From assembly GCA_030538675.1 (NCBI GenBank), contig JAUNTM010000006.1, positions 1-55,727 of the forward strand: DNA of 55,727 nt. Direction: 5' to 3'. Each line of letters begins with the position of its first letter. Position 1 is the first letter of the stretch. Source of the DNA: Capnocytophaga sp. Lineage in GTDB: Bacteria > Bacteroidota > Bacteroidia > Flavobacteriales > Flavobacteriaceae. Below are positions 8,398 to 15,903 of the stretch, piece by piece. The notes below the pieces were generated by a model. That model had not been told where the DNA came from. It saw only the letters and a list, made by a program, of their open reading frames with translations, and made no database searches. Made by a program: the position numbers and the translations under genes.

Positions 8398-8964
8398 GTG
8401 AACAAAGAAGAAGTCAAAGAGCGAGAGTTAGTGCAAATGATGCAGCATGATGGCGTCCGGGGCATGAAAGCGTTTTATGCTCTTTATAGTGGCTATCTCA
8501 CGGCAGTATGCATGCGGTATATTCCCGACAAAGACGATGTAAAAGATGTGTTGCAAGAAGGATTCATCAACATATACAATGCCGTCGCCCGATTCCAATA
8601 CAAAGGCGTTGGCTCACTCAAGGCTTGGACGACTCGCATTATCGTCAATGAAGCACTGAAGCATCTTAAAGAAAAAGAAAAACTGAAAACAACATCTATC
8701 TTCCATTCGGATATCGAAGCGATAGAAGACGAACAAGAACCTGACTTTGACGCTATTCCACCATCGGAAATCATACAGATGATACAAGAATTGCCCGCAG
8801 GATACCGCACCGTATTCAACTTATATGTGTTTGAACAAAAAAGCCATAAGGAAATAGCAACACTGCTCGGTATTGGGGAAAACAGTTCGGCATCACAGTT
8901 CCACAGGGCGAAAGCGCTACTTGTCAAAAAAATAAATATAGTACGAGCTAACAATAAATCATGA
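8398..8964 (+). CDS. ECF RNA polymerase sigma factor
   Basis: A 188-residue sigma-70 family factor of the extracytoplasmic-function type, made of region 2 and region 4 only. Region 2 is seen in YSGYLTAVCMRYIPDKDDVKDVLQEGF and the AWTTRIIVNEAL part (about residues 27-85); region 4 with its helix-turn-helix is seen near the end (LPAGYRTVFNLYVFEQKSHKEIATLLGI, SASQFHRAKALL). The GTG start at 8398 gives a usual N-terminus; the next in-frame Met would shorten region 2 only slightly and is an alternative. The stop overlaps the next gene's start (ATGA at 8961-8964), implying translational coupling to its probable regulator. Confidence 0.93.
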   Translation: MNKEEVKERELVQMMQHDGVRGMKAFYALYSGYLTAVCMRYIPDKDDVKDVLQEGFINIYNAVARFQYKGVGSLKAWTTRIIVNEALKHLKEKEKLKTTSIFHSDIEAIEDEQEPDFDAIPPSEIIQMIQELPAGYRTVFNLYVFEQKSHKEIATLLGIGENSSASQFHRAKALLVKKINIVRANNKS

Positions 8965-10229
8965 AAAACAACCAATGGCAAAACCATCTGCACAAGCGAA
9001 TGGCGGCACACAGCGAAGTGCCTCCCGATGACTTGTGGGCTGACATCGAACATGCTATTTCCAAAAAACCAGACCGGAAGAAAGGCTTTTGGTGGCACAA
9101 TCCGCTTACAAAGATAGCTGCCGTAGCTTTGGTGGCTCTTTTGGCGGGCGTATATATCGTTACGGAAAAATCGGGCGTGTCCGCCGAACAAGAGCCCGTC
9201 ATCGTAGAACAAGAACCAACCCCCGACAAAAAATCTTTGCCCGAGAAACCTTCCTTGCTTCCCCCAGAAGAAAAAACTGCCGAAATCACTCATGAGGCAA
9301 TCGCCATTCGTAGAAAAAATTCAAAAAACACCCATTCCAATACTATCGATTCTAATTCTGTAACTTCTTATACATCAACTATTTCAGCGTTTGGTTCTCC
9401 AGAAAAAATTTCACAGGTAACAATCTCATCAGTCGATACGATACTTCCAAGCGAAGTGATTGTCGGAAGCATTCCCACAGAAAAAACGCTTGGCGAATTG
9501 CTTGCCGAAAGCGAATCGGATGGCACACAAACTCCCAAAGCAAATTGGCAGACAAATGTGTTCGTGGCAAACGCTGTCGCAAGCGCCGGAAAAGAACAGC
9601 ATGGATTTGCATCTCTTTACAACGATTTTTCGCCTATGGCAAAGACTAATGCCGCAAGCAACGAACCTGCTTTGTACAACGAAATACTCCTGCAAAACAC
9701 CCCCGAAGAAACCAATACGCAAACCAAACATTCACAGCCCGTTACGGCCGGCATCTCGTTACGGTATCCTCTTGCCAACCGATGGTACATATCGAGTGGG
9801 ATAACGTATACTTTATTATCATCTGATTTGCATTCAGGAACAGATGGTTATTACTACAATAGTGAACAAAAGCTTTATTATGTCGGAATCCCTATAAGCG
9901 TTGATTATTCGTTGTGGAAAAATTCAAAATGGTCGGCGTATTTGTCATCCGGCATCCATGTAGAAAAAAACATTGCCGGCAAGCTGATTACCCGGCATTA
10001 TATCGGCAGTGAAGCTATTTCGCAGACATACGAGCGGATTTCTGTCAAACCGTTACAATGGTCTGCCGCTGCTGCCTTCGGGATAGAGTACCGCCTGTTT
10101 GGAAACGTGAGTCTCTATGGCGAACCGGGTGTTTCATATCATTTCCCAAACAAAAGTTCCGTAGAAACTATCTATAAAGAAAAACCTGTAAACATCAATT
10201 TAAGAGCAGGTTTACGATTTACTTTTTAA
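8961..10229 (+). CDS. Anti-sigma-like inner-membrane segment fused to outer-membrane beta-barrel
   Basis: The 422-residue product has no cleavable signal. Residues 1-48 are polar and probably cytoplasmic (LWADIEHAI), 50-68 form one TM helix, 75-255 are a Pro/Thr/Ser/Glu-rich linker, and about 258-422 are alternating beta-strands ending in Phe (GLRFTF), typical of outer-membrane barrels. Such proteins follow ECF sigma genes in Bacteroidota. The layout suggests one chain spanning both membranes, holding the sigma factor at its N-terminus and sensing the surface or outer membrane with the barrel. Coupling to the sigma gene through ATGA supports a regulator role. The anti-sigma activity and the dual-membrane topology are inferred, not shown. 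Confidence 0.85.
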   Translation: MKNNQWQNHLHKRMAAHSEVPPDDLWADIEHAISKKPDRKKGFWWHNPLTKIAAVALVALLAGVYIVTEKSGVSAEQEPVIVEQEPTPDKKSLPEKPSLLPPEEKTAEITHEAIAIRRKNSKNTHSNTIDSNSVTSYTSTISAFGSPEKISQVTISSVDTILPSEVIVGSIPTEKTLGELLAESESDGTQTPKANWQTNVFVANAVASAGKEQHGFASLYNDFSPMAKTNAASNEPALYNEILLQNTPEETNTQTKHSQPVTAGISLRYPLANRWYISSGITYTLLSSDLHSGTDGYYYNSEQKLYYVGIPISVDYSLWKNSKWSAYLSSGIHVEKNIAGKLITRHYIGSEAISQTYERISVKPLQWSAAAAFGIEYRLFGNVSLYGEPGVSYHFPNKSSVETIYKEKPVNINLRAGLRFTF

Positions 10230-10265
10230 ACAATTAGTTGACTATTTTTAAAACAGAAAAACAAA

Positions 10266-10751
10266 ATGAACAAGAGCCTTCTATGCGTCCTATTAGCATC
10301 AAGTAGTATCCTTCTTGCTTGCAAAAATCAAACGCAAACACCGCAAAACACCACATCGCCTGTGATAGAAAACAACGTACAACTCAAAGACATTCCGTTT
10401 GTCGTTGCCGAACGGTATTTTGTAAACAATTCGGTAACGGATATTGACAGCCCCAAAATCACTACGCAAGAAGATTTCGAAAAAATATTCGGAATGGCAA
10501 CCGTAATGGGCGAAAACGGACGCCCCACACAAATTGATTTTTCAAAACAATTCGTGATTGCCCTGATCAAACCTGAAACAAACCGCCCAACGGAGCTAAC
10601 CGCCGTAAGCCTTCAAATGAATACTGAAAACGAATTACTATTTGCCTACAAATCAAAAATAGGCGAACCACAAGAATATACCATCCGCCCGTGCCTTGTC
10701 ATTGTTGTTGACAAGAAAAATGACGGAATGATAGTGCTGCGTGAATTATAG
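10266..10751 (+). CDS. Small lipoprotein, possibly PrcB-like
   Basis: A 161-residue lipoprotein: N-terminal signal with Cys19 in a lipobox (LLAC), then a Thr/Gln-rich linker and one compact domain with the segments FSKQFVIALI and YTIRPCLVIVVDK. This last pattern recalls the PrcB C-terminal-like domain found in proteinase-complex and protease-inhibitor-like proteins, but the resemblance is by eye and weak. It lies 36 nt behind the barrel gene and before the operon terminator, so it is probably the third gene of the sigma operon and may be a periplasmic or surface partner or target of that system. Confidence 0.75.
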   Translation: MNKSLLCVLLASSSILLACKNQTQTPQNTTSPVIENNVQLKDIPFVVAERYFVNNSVTDIDSPKITTQEDFEKIFGMATVMGENGRPTQIDFSKQFVIALIKPETNRPTELTAVSLQMNTENELLFAYKSKIGEPQEYTIRPCLVIVVDKKNDGMIVLREL

Positions 10752-10789
10752 TTTGCGATTACTTTTTTGCAGGTAATTGTACAGAAGAG

Positions 10790-10815
10790 GCTGTCCGAAA
10801 AGGACAGCTTTTTTT
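10790..10815 (+). terminator. Terminator of the sigma operon
   Basis: Stem GCTGTCC (10790-10796) with GGACAGC (10802-10808), 5-nt loop, followed by seven T. Confidence 0.9.
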
Positions 10816-10836
10816 GTGTTTTCGCCCGATTTTCGG

Positions 10837-11577
10837 CTACCATTGAATATTTTCAAGACTATGCAGTATGATATTTCTCACACGCTCTCTCAGGGGGACT
10901 TTGTCGTGTAGCGTAAGCCCTTCTGTAGCGACAAAAGGATGTATCAATGCCCGCATAATGCCCGGGCTTCCGGCGAAGCTAAAAGGAAACCGCTCTTTGT
11001 TATCAAAAAAAACCATCGGCACAATAGGGATTTGATACTCAATTGCGATGCGGAAAGCTCCGTCTTTGAATGTGTCAAGAACAATATGCCCGTCATCAGG
11101 CACGCCCCCTTCGGGAAATATACAAATGCTCAACCCGGCGTCCAGCCGCCGCACAGCTTGGTCATACACACGCTTGCGGCTATTGCGGTCGGAACGGTCT
11201 ACCAAAATAGACACTCGCTTGTAAAAATATCCGAATATCGGCATTTTGGACAATTCTTTCTTTCCTACAAAAACGAACGGTTCGGTACTGCACACAAGCA
11301 TCAGCATGATGTCGGTCATACTTGTATGGTTGGCTACGAGCATATAGCTTTTGCCTTTTTCAAGCGGTTGGTGCCGGCGTATCACAGGACGAAATCCCAT
11401 GCCGTAGAGTATCGGGATTGCCCAAAGATGGCGTGCCACCCAATAGAATGCCGAATACCAACGCTCACTCGAGGTCAAGACAAGCAACACCGGTATCATG
11501 AGAATGGTAATTAGAGCCGTCAGCAGGTAAAACCATGCCCGCCACAATGCCCGCAAAATATTTTTGAATAAACCCAT
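10837..11577 (-). CDS. plsC: 1-acylglycerol-3-phosphate acyltransferase (PlsC type)
   Basis: Membrane-associated enzyme that acylates lysophosphatidic acid to phosphatidic acid in phospholipid synthesis. The 246 residues have a hydrophobic N-terminus (about 14-35), the catalytic NHxxxxD block at N83-H84 to D89 (NHTSMTD) and the substrate-binding FPEGG at 154-158. Promoter: TAATTTTG on the minus strand at 11602-11609, about 25 nt before the start. It converges on the sigma operon and is transcribed separately from the AddB-like gene upstream. Confidence 0.93.
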   Translation of the reverse strand: MGLFKNILRALWRAWFYLLTALITILMIPVLLVLTSSERWYSAFYWVARHLWAIPILYGMGFRPVIRRHQPLEKGKSYMLVANHTSMTDIMLMLVCSTEPFVFVGKKELSKMPIFGYFYKRVSILVDRSDRNSRKRVYDQAVRRLDAGLSICIFPEGGVPDDGHIVLDTFKDGAFRIAIEYQIPIVPMVFFDNKERFPFSFAGSPGIMRALIHPFVATEGLTLHDKVPLRERVRNIILHSLENIQW

Positions 11578-11601
11578 ACGTCAAGTATTGTATGAACACT
11601 G

Positions 11602-11609
11602 CAAAATTA
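11602..11609 (-). promoter_or_regulatory. -7 box for plsC
   Basis: Reads TAATTTTG on the minus strand, matching TAnnTTTG. Confidence 0.5.
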
Positions 11610-11641
11610 CATTTTTATGGCAGAATAGCCCTTTTGTCAGG

Positions 11642-14401
11642 TTATAAATTCTGTCCTTTTTGGTCAATTTGTTTTTCTTCAAACGGAATATCCATGTTAA
11701 ATATTTCATTGAGAAGTAATGATGTAACTTCCTCAAATTTAAGTATTTTATAATCATCAATACGTTCATCTTTAGCAAGTTTATTTTCTTTAAAGCGGAA
11801 TGTAAGCAAGCCGTTTCGCAATCGTTTGAATGAAATATTACCTGCGATAATTTCCTCATCAATAGCATTTAATTTTTTATACAGATATGCGTATGTAAGT
11901 AACTGATATGCTTTACTATGCTTGAAATCATTAATCAAACTTTCCCATTGATAAATACCCACATTTTCACTTCCCACCACACCTGTTTTATAATCGATGA
12001 TGTAGAGTTTGCCGTTTCTTCTGTCCACACGGTCTACGACACCTTTGAGATTTACTTCATATCCTATAGTATGATTCTCCAATGGCACGGTAATTTTCTG
12101 TTCTACTTGTTGTACAATAATTTCCACACCCGAGCCTACTTCTTCTTTTTCCATTTCCAAAAAGCGATATATATATTCCATGATGACCGTATAGGCGAGC
12201 AGGTTTTTACCGTGCTGATAGTCATCACTCCGATATTCTTTCGAGAAATATTTTTGCACAAGCAGGGGCACTTGCTTTTTCATCTCAACATAATGCGCTA
12301 TTGTGAGTACAATTCCTATCAGAGGTTTGTACAATTCCTCAAGCACATGGTGTACGATATTGCCAAAAGTACGGGCTTCGATGCTTTCTTCAACGTCCAT
12401 TTCTTCCTTTACCCCAAGAATATACTGCTGATAGAACGTAACGGGATTGAACACATACGTGGTGAGTGCCGATGAGGAAAATCCCGAAGCGGCTACTTCT
12501 TTGAGTCGCTGTAAGATGTCTTCGTCTTTCGGAATGCTTATTTTCTTTTCTTCAATGCGGTGTACCTCAGGGGCTTTTATCTGGTGATTAATAGAATGTG
12601 CAGGAATATTTTCAGCCAAAAGCTGTAAAATAAACCGGCTTTTTTCTTTTCCTTTGAGGCTGTCCGTGTCCGTATCATAGAGCAAATGCACTGTCTTGGC
12701 ACGCTGTATCAAACGATAGAAATGATAGCTGTATATCGCATCTCTTTCTTTGTATGTAGGAAGTCCTACATTTCGTTTTACGTCATAAGGGATGAATGAA
12801 TTTCCGCTTTTGCCTGAAGGAAGCACGCCCTCATTTACCGAAGTGATGATAAGGTGTTCAAAATCCAGATTACGACTTTCAAGCACGCCCATCAGCTGAA
12901 GTCCTTCGAGCGGTTCGCCTACAAAATCAAGCGAATCTTTTTGCAATATATCCAAATAAAAATGGTAGAGCGTTTTGACCGACTGTATATGCCCGAAGTG
13001 CGCCTGCAACTGCTTTAATTGTAAAAAAAGCTGATGGAAACGATACGCATATTCAAGCCATAAACCGTATTGGGTACGATTTTGGTCTGCCACTTTTTTA
13101 AAACGGATGATACTTCTCAGGGCATGGTCTACAAGCGTCATCACGGGTTGTTCGCTTATATCGGGAATCAAATCAGCCAAAAGTTCCTGATATTCGGGAG
13201 GCGCCATTTCAAATAATTTATTGCGAGACAGATAGTTACTATTGCGCTGATGTATTTGCGTAACAATATGATTTACAACCTCTTTCGGCAATAATTCCTG
13301 CAACATCGGATTGGTTAGCAACTGAATGATATCTTTGTAATAATAGCTTTTAGACAAATGCAGGCGGAAATATATCGCAAAAAGATCGTTCATCGGCGTT
13401 TGCTGCAACGGATATCCCATCGTGATATTCATCGGGACAGAAACGTTTACGGACTGTACCATAGGCAACAGTAGCTGTTCGTCAGCCATTACAAGAGCCG
13501 TTTTGGCAAGAATTCCGACAGGCATTTGTCCTATCAAGTGGCTTACTTCGTGCGCTTGATTGATACTTTTGGGAACTCCGGTGATGTGTATCGTTTTCTC
13601 TTGGCGATACACATCGCTCAACCATTTGGGCTTATGATTGCGATAATAAGCCCAGTTTTTGAGGTAATTGCGGATAAACAAACCTGCATCGTGCCCTTCT
13701 GTCTCTACAAAATACCGGTCGACATCCCAATAGATTTCGGCTGTGGCCTCGGCAAGCAATGTTTGAATAATCTTTTGTTCGCATCCCGACAATGCGTTGA
13801 AGCCTGCGAAAATATAAATCGCATCGGTATGCTTACGGATATAATCCGGCAAATGACGCACCGCTTGCTTAGCAATCATCCCGGCGTATCCGCTTCCTTT
13901 GCCCAGCATTTTTTGCTGAAAAGCGAAATAATAACCGCCCAAGGCATTCCAAAACTCAAGGTGTTTGCGTTGCATTTCGGTTAGCTCGTCCGCCCCCGAC
14001 CAATGTTCGGCTTCTTTGATAGCATGAATATAAGGAAATATCTTTTCGGGATTTACCAAATATTGGTCTATCTCATTAAAATCCCGCAACAGCGTTTGTC
14101 CCCAACCTGCAAAAGTCTCAAAATCATCGGGTTCGGTTTTGCAATGCGTTCGATACGTATCATACAATTCAAAAAGTAATTCCAGCCCTTGCGCCTTACG
14201 CATCCTGGCGATTTGCAACAAAAGCGATTCTATGGTTATAAATTGAGGCGCCAAACCGCTTTTACCACACGATTCGGCATAATAATTTTTCAAAAAAAGC
14301 GAAGCCCGCTTGCCCGGCACAACGAATATCAAATCACTTGTCCTACCGGCATACCGTGCCAGTACATCAACGACGACCTCTTTTAAAAAAGATGTTTCCA
14401 T
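11642..14401 (-). CDS. PD-(D/E)XK nuclease family protein, AddB-like
   Basis: A 919-residue protein of the kind that pairs with an AddA-type helicase-nuclease in double-strand break repair in Bacteroidota. The N-terminal part (DLIFVVPGKRASLFLKNYY) is the inactivated helicase-like region of AddB; the C-terminal nuclease domain shows FGNIVHHVLEELYK and, near residue 803, the catalytic core (DRVDRRNGK, then IDYKTG). I do not see the four-cysteine Fe-S motif of some AddB proteins. The frame is open back to 14440, but the -7 box TATATTTG at 14427-14434 lies inside that extension, so I place the start at ATG 14401 (METSFL). No addA is in the window. Confidence 0.88.
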   Translation of the reverse strand: METSFLKEVVVDVLARYAGRTSDLIFVVPGKRASLFLKNYYAESCGKSGLAPQFITIESLLLQIARMRKAQGLELLFELYDTYRTHCKTEPDDFETFAGWGQTLLRDFNEIDQYLVNPEKIFPYIHAIKEAEHWSGADELTEMQRKHLEFWNALGGYYFAFQQKMLGKGSGYAGMIAKQAVRHLPDYIRKHTDAIYIFAGFNALSGCEQKIIQTLLAEATAEIYWDVDRYFVETEGHDAGLFIRNYLKNWAYYRNHKPKWLSDVYRQEKTIHITGVPKSINQAHEVSHLIGQMPVGILAKTALVMADEQLLLPMVQSVNVSVPMNITMGYPLQQTPMNDLFAIYFRLHLSKSYYYKDIIQLLTNPMLQELLPKEVVNHIVTQIHQRNSNYLSRNKLFEMAPPEYQELLADLIPDISEQPVMTLVDHALRSIIRFKKVADQNRTQYGLWLEYAYRFHQLFLQLKQLQAHFGHIQSVKTLYHFYLDILQKDSLDFVGEPLEGLQLMGVLESRNLDFEHLIITSVNEGVLPSGKSGNSFIPYDVKRNVGLPTYKERDAIYSYHFYRLIQRAKTVHLLYDTDTDSLKGKEKSRFILQLLAENIPAHSINHQIKAPEVHRIEEKKISIPKDEDILQRLKEVAASGFSSSALTTYVFNPVTFYQQYILGVKEEMDVEESIEARTFGNIVHHVLEELYKPLIGIVLTIAHYVEMKKQVPLLVQKYFSKEYRSDDYQHGKNLLAYTVIMEYIYRFLEMEKEEVGSGVEIIVQQVEQKITVPLENHTIGYEVNLKGVVDRVDRRNGKLYIIDYKTGVVGSENVGIYQWESLINDFKHSKAYQLLTYAYLYKKLNAIDEEIIAGNISFKRLRNGLLTFRFKENKLAKDERIDDYKILKFEEVTSLLLNEIFNMDIPFEEKQIDQKGQNL

Positions 14402-14426
14402 AAAGAAAAAATGAGAGTAACAGCCC

Positions 14427-14434
14427 CAAATATA
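14427..14434 (-). promoter_or_regulatory. -7 box for the AddB-like gene
   Basis: Reads TATATTTG on the minus strand, about 26 nt before ATG 14401. It helps to choose that start. Confidence 0.5.
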
Positions 14435-14441
14435 CGACAAA

Positions 14442-14481
14442 AACGGCTTGTTGTAGCCATCATCGTTTACAACAAGCCGTT
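14442..14481 (-). terminator. Terminator after the DUF1232 gene
   Basis: A perfect 14-bp stem (14442-14455 with 14468-14481) and a 12-nt loop, 20 nt past the DUF1232 stop and just upstream of the next promoter. Confidence 0.85.
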
Positions 14482-14501
14482 ATTTATAAAAAGTATAGGG
14501 T

Positions 14502-14909
14502 CTAACGTACCGTAACTATCTGTTGCGACTGCTTCCATTCGCGGTATTCTTGGATGTCGCCTGCCACCATTTTCAAGCAGAAAGCAAATACAGCGGCATC
14601 ATCCGTAAAACCGAGTATCGGAATAATGTCAGGAATAAAATCAACGGGCGAAAGCACATATATCAACGTGCCACCGATGGCAGCAATTGTCCGCCAAGGC
14701 ACATTTTTGTAGCGTCCGGCGAAATAATCCTTGAGTAGCGAAAAAAACAACTTGAAATCATTAAAATACTGATTCATAGGCCGGTTTTTGCTAAATCGGT
14801 TTTGCAATTCGGGTTCTTTACCAAGGACTTCTTGAAGTTTTTCTTGCGAAAAACCACCACGCTCTTTATCAAATTCGCGCTGAGCATCTTTTTTGTCAAA
14901 CATGGGCAA
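14502..14909 (-). CDS. DUF1232 (YkvA-like) membrane protein
   Basis: A 135-residue protein with the DUF1232 hallmark LSPVDFIPDIIPILGFTDDA in its C-terminal half (about residues 85-105), forming a helical hairpin likely embedded in the membrane. The first 70 residues are charged and may be cytoplasmic. The family is widespread and of unknown function. It appears to be a single-gene unit bounded downstream by the terminator at 14442-14481. Confidence 0.9.
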   Translation of the reverse strand: MPMFDKKDAQREFDKERGGFSQEKLQEVLGKEPELQNRFSKNRPMNQYFNDFKLFFSLLKDYFAGRYKNVPWRTIAAIGGTLIYVLSPVDFIPDIIPILGFTDDAAVFAFCLKMVAGDIQEYREWKQSQQIVTVR

Positions 14910-15040
14910 TCACAGATTTAAAAGTTATACAAAATAGCTATCAAAACGCATGCCATCAATAAGCAAATACGTTGTTAATTACAAAAACAAAACTGATAAT
15001 CAACTACTTGCCATTCCTGCCAAAAAGTAATATTTGGCAA

Positions 15041-15802
15041 TTATTTTATTTCTACCAATATAGGACAATGGTCGCTGTGCTTCGCTTCGGGAAGTATCGC
15101 GGCTCTGACAAGGCGTTTTTCGAGCGGCGTAGCCACCAAATTATAGTCGATGCGCCAACCTTTATTGTTATTACGGGCATTCGCACGATACGACCACCAC
15201 GAATAATTATGCGGCTCTTGGTTGAAATAGCGGAAACTATCAATAAATCCGCTGTGCATAAACGCATCAATCCATTGGCGCTCTACGGGCAAAAAACCTG
15301 ACACATTGGCATTGCGTACGGGGTCGTGAATATCAATAGCTTCATGGCAGATGTTGTAATCACCACAGATGATAAGGTTGGGATGGGTCTCTTTAACTCG
15401 GTCGATGTAGTGTTGAAAATCTGCCATGAAAGTCAGTTTATGGTCGAGACGGTCGATGTTTGTCCCCGATGGCAGGTACAAACTCATCACCGAAACATCA
15501 TCATAATCCGCACGGATAATCCGCCCTTCGTAGTCCATATAGTCGATACCGCTACCTATTTCTACGTGCTTGGGTTTTGTTTTTGAGAGAATCGCGACAC
15601 CGCTGTATCCCTTCTTTTGTGCACTGTGCCAATACTGGTGTTCGTAACCAAGTTGACGAAACGCTTCGGTATCAACCTGCTCTTCGAGGGCTTTTATTTC
15701 TTGCAAACACAACACGTCAGGACTGGCAGCTTCAAGCCATTGCAAAAGTCCTTTAGTCATCGCAGCACGTACGCCGTTTACGTTGTAAGATATGATTTTC
15801 AT
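15041..15802 (-). CDS. xth: Exodeoxyribonuclease III
   Basis: AP endonuclease and 3'-5' exonuclease of base-excision repair; cytoplasmic. The 253 residues match the family length. Visible motifs are the N-terminal SYNVNGVRAA, the metal-binding Glu in LQEIKA (about residue 35), GDYN (the catalytic Asp-x-Asn), the WWSYRANARNNNKGWRIDY block and the terminal SDHCPI with the catalytic Asp-His pair. The gene stands alone; the 3' neighbour is DUF1232 and the 5' neighbour ppiD ends in its own terminator. Confidence 0.95.
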   Translation of the reverse strand: MKIISYNVNGVRAAMTKGLLQWLEAASPDVLCLQEIKALEEQVDTEAFRQLGYEHQYWHSAQKKGYSGVAILSKTKPKHVEIGSGIDYMDYEGRIIRADYDDVSVMSLYLPSGTNIDRLDHKLTFMADFQHYIDRVKETHPNLIICGDYNICHEAIDIHDPVRNANVSGFLPVERQWIDAFMHSGFIDSFRYFNQEPHNYSWWSYRANARNNNKGWRIDYNLVATPLEKRLVRAAILPEAKHSDHCPILVEIK

Positions 15803-15833
15803 TTGTTATACGGTTATTTTTAATTTTTTGGTG

Positions 15834-15880
15834 AAAAAAAATGCCCAAAAGGAAAGTTCTGCAAACCCTCTTTTTGGACA
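15834..15880 (-). terminator. Terminator after ppiD
   Basis: On the minus strand GTCCAAAA (from 15879) pairs with TTTTGGGC (to 15843) with one G-U pair, followed by an eight-T run. It lies 24 nt after the ppiD stop. Confidence 0.75.
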
Positions 15881-15903
15881 TCTTTTTTTGAAAATATTTT
15901 CTA

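Noticed and set aside
8493..9293. A 266-codon minus-strand open frame
   Set aside because: Antisense to the sigma factor and barrel genes; Phe/Ser/Cys-rich without family features.
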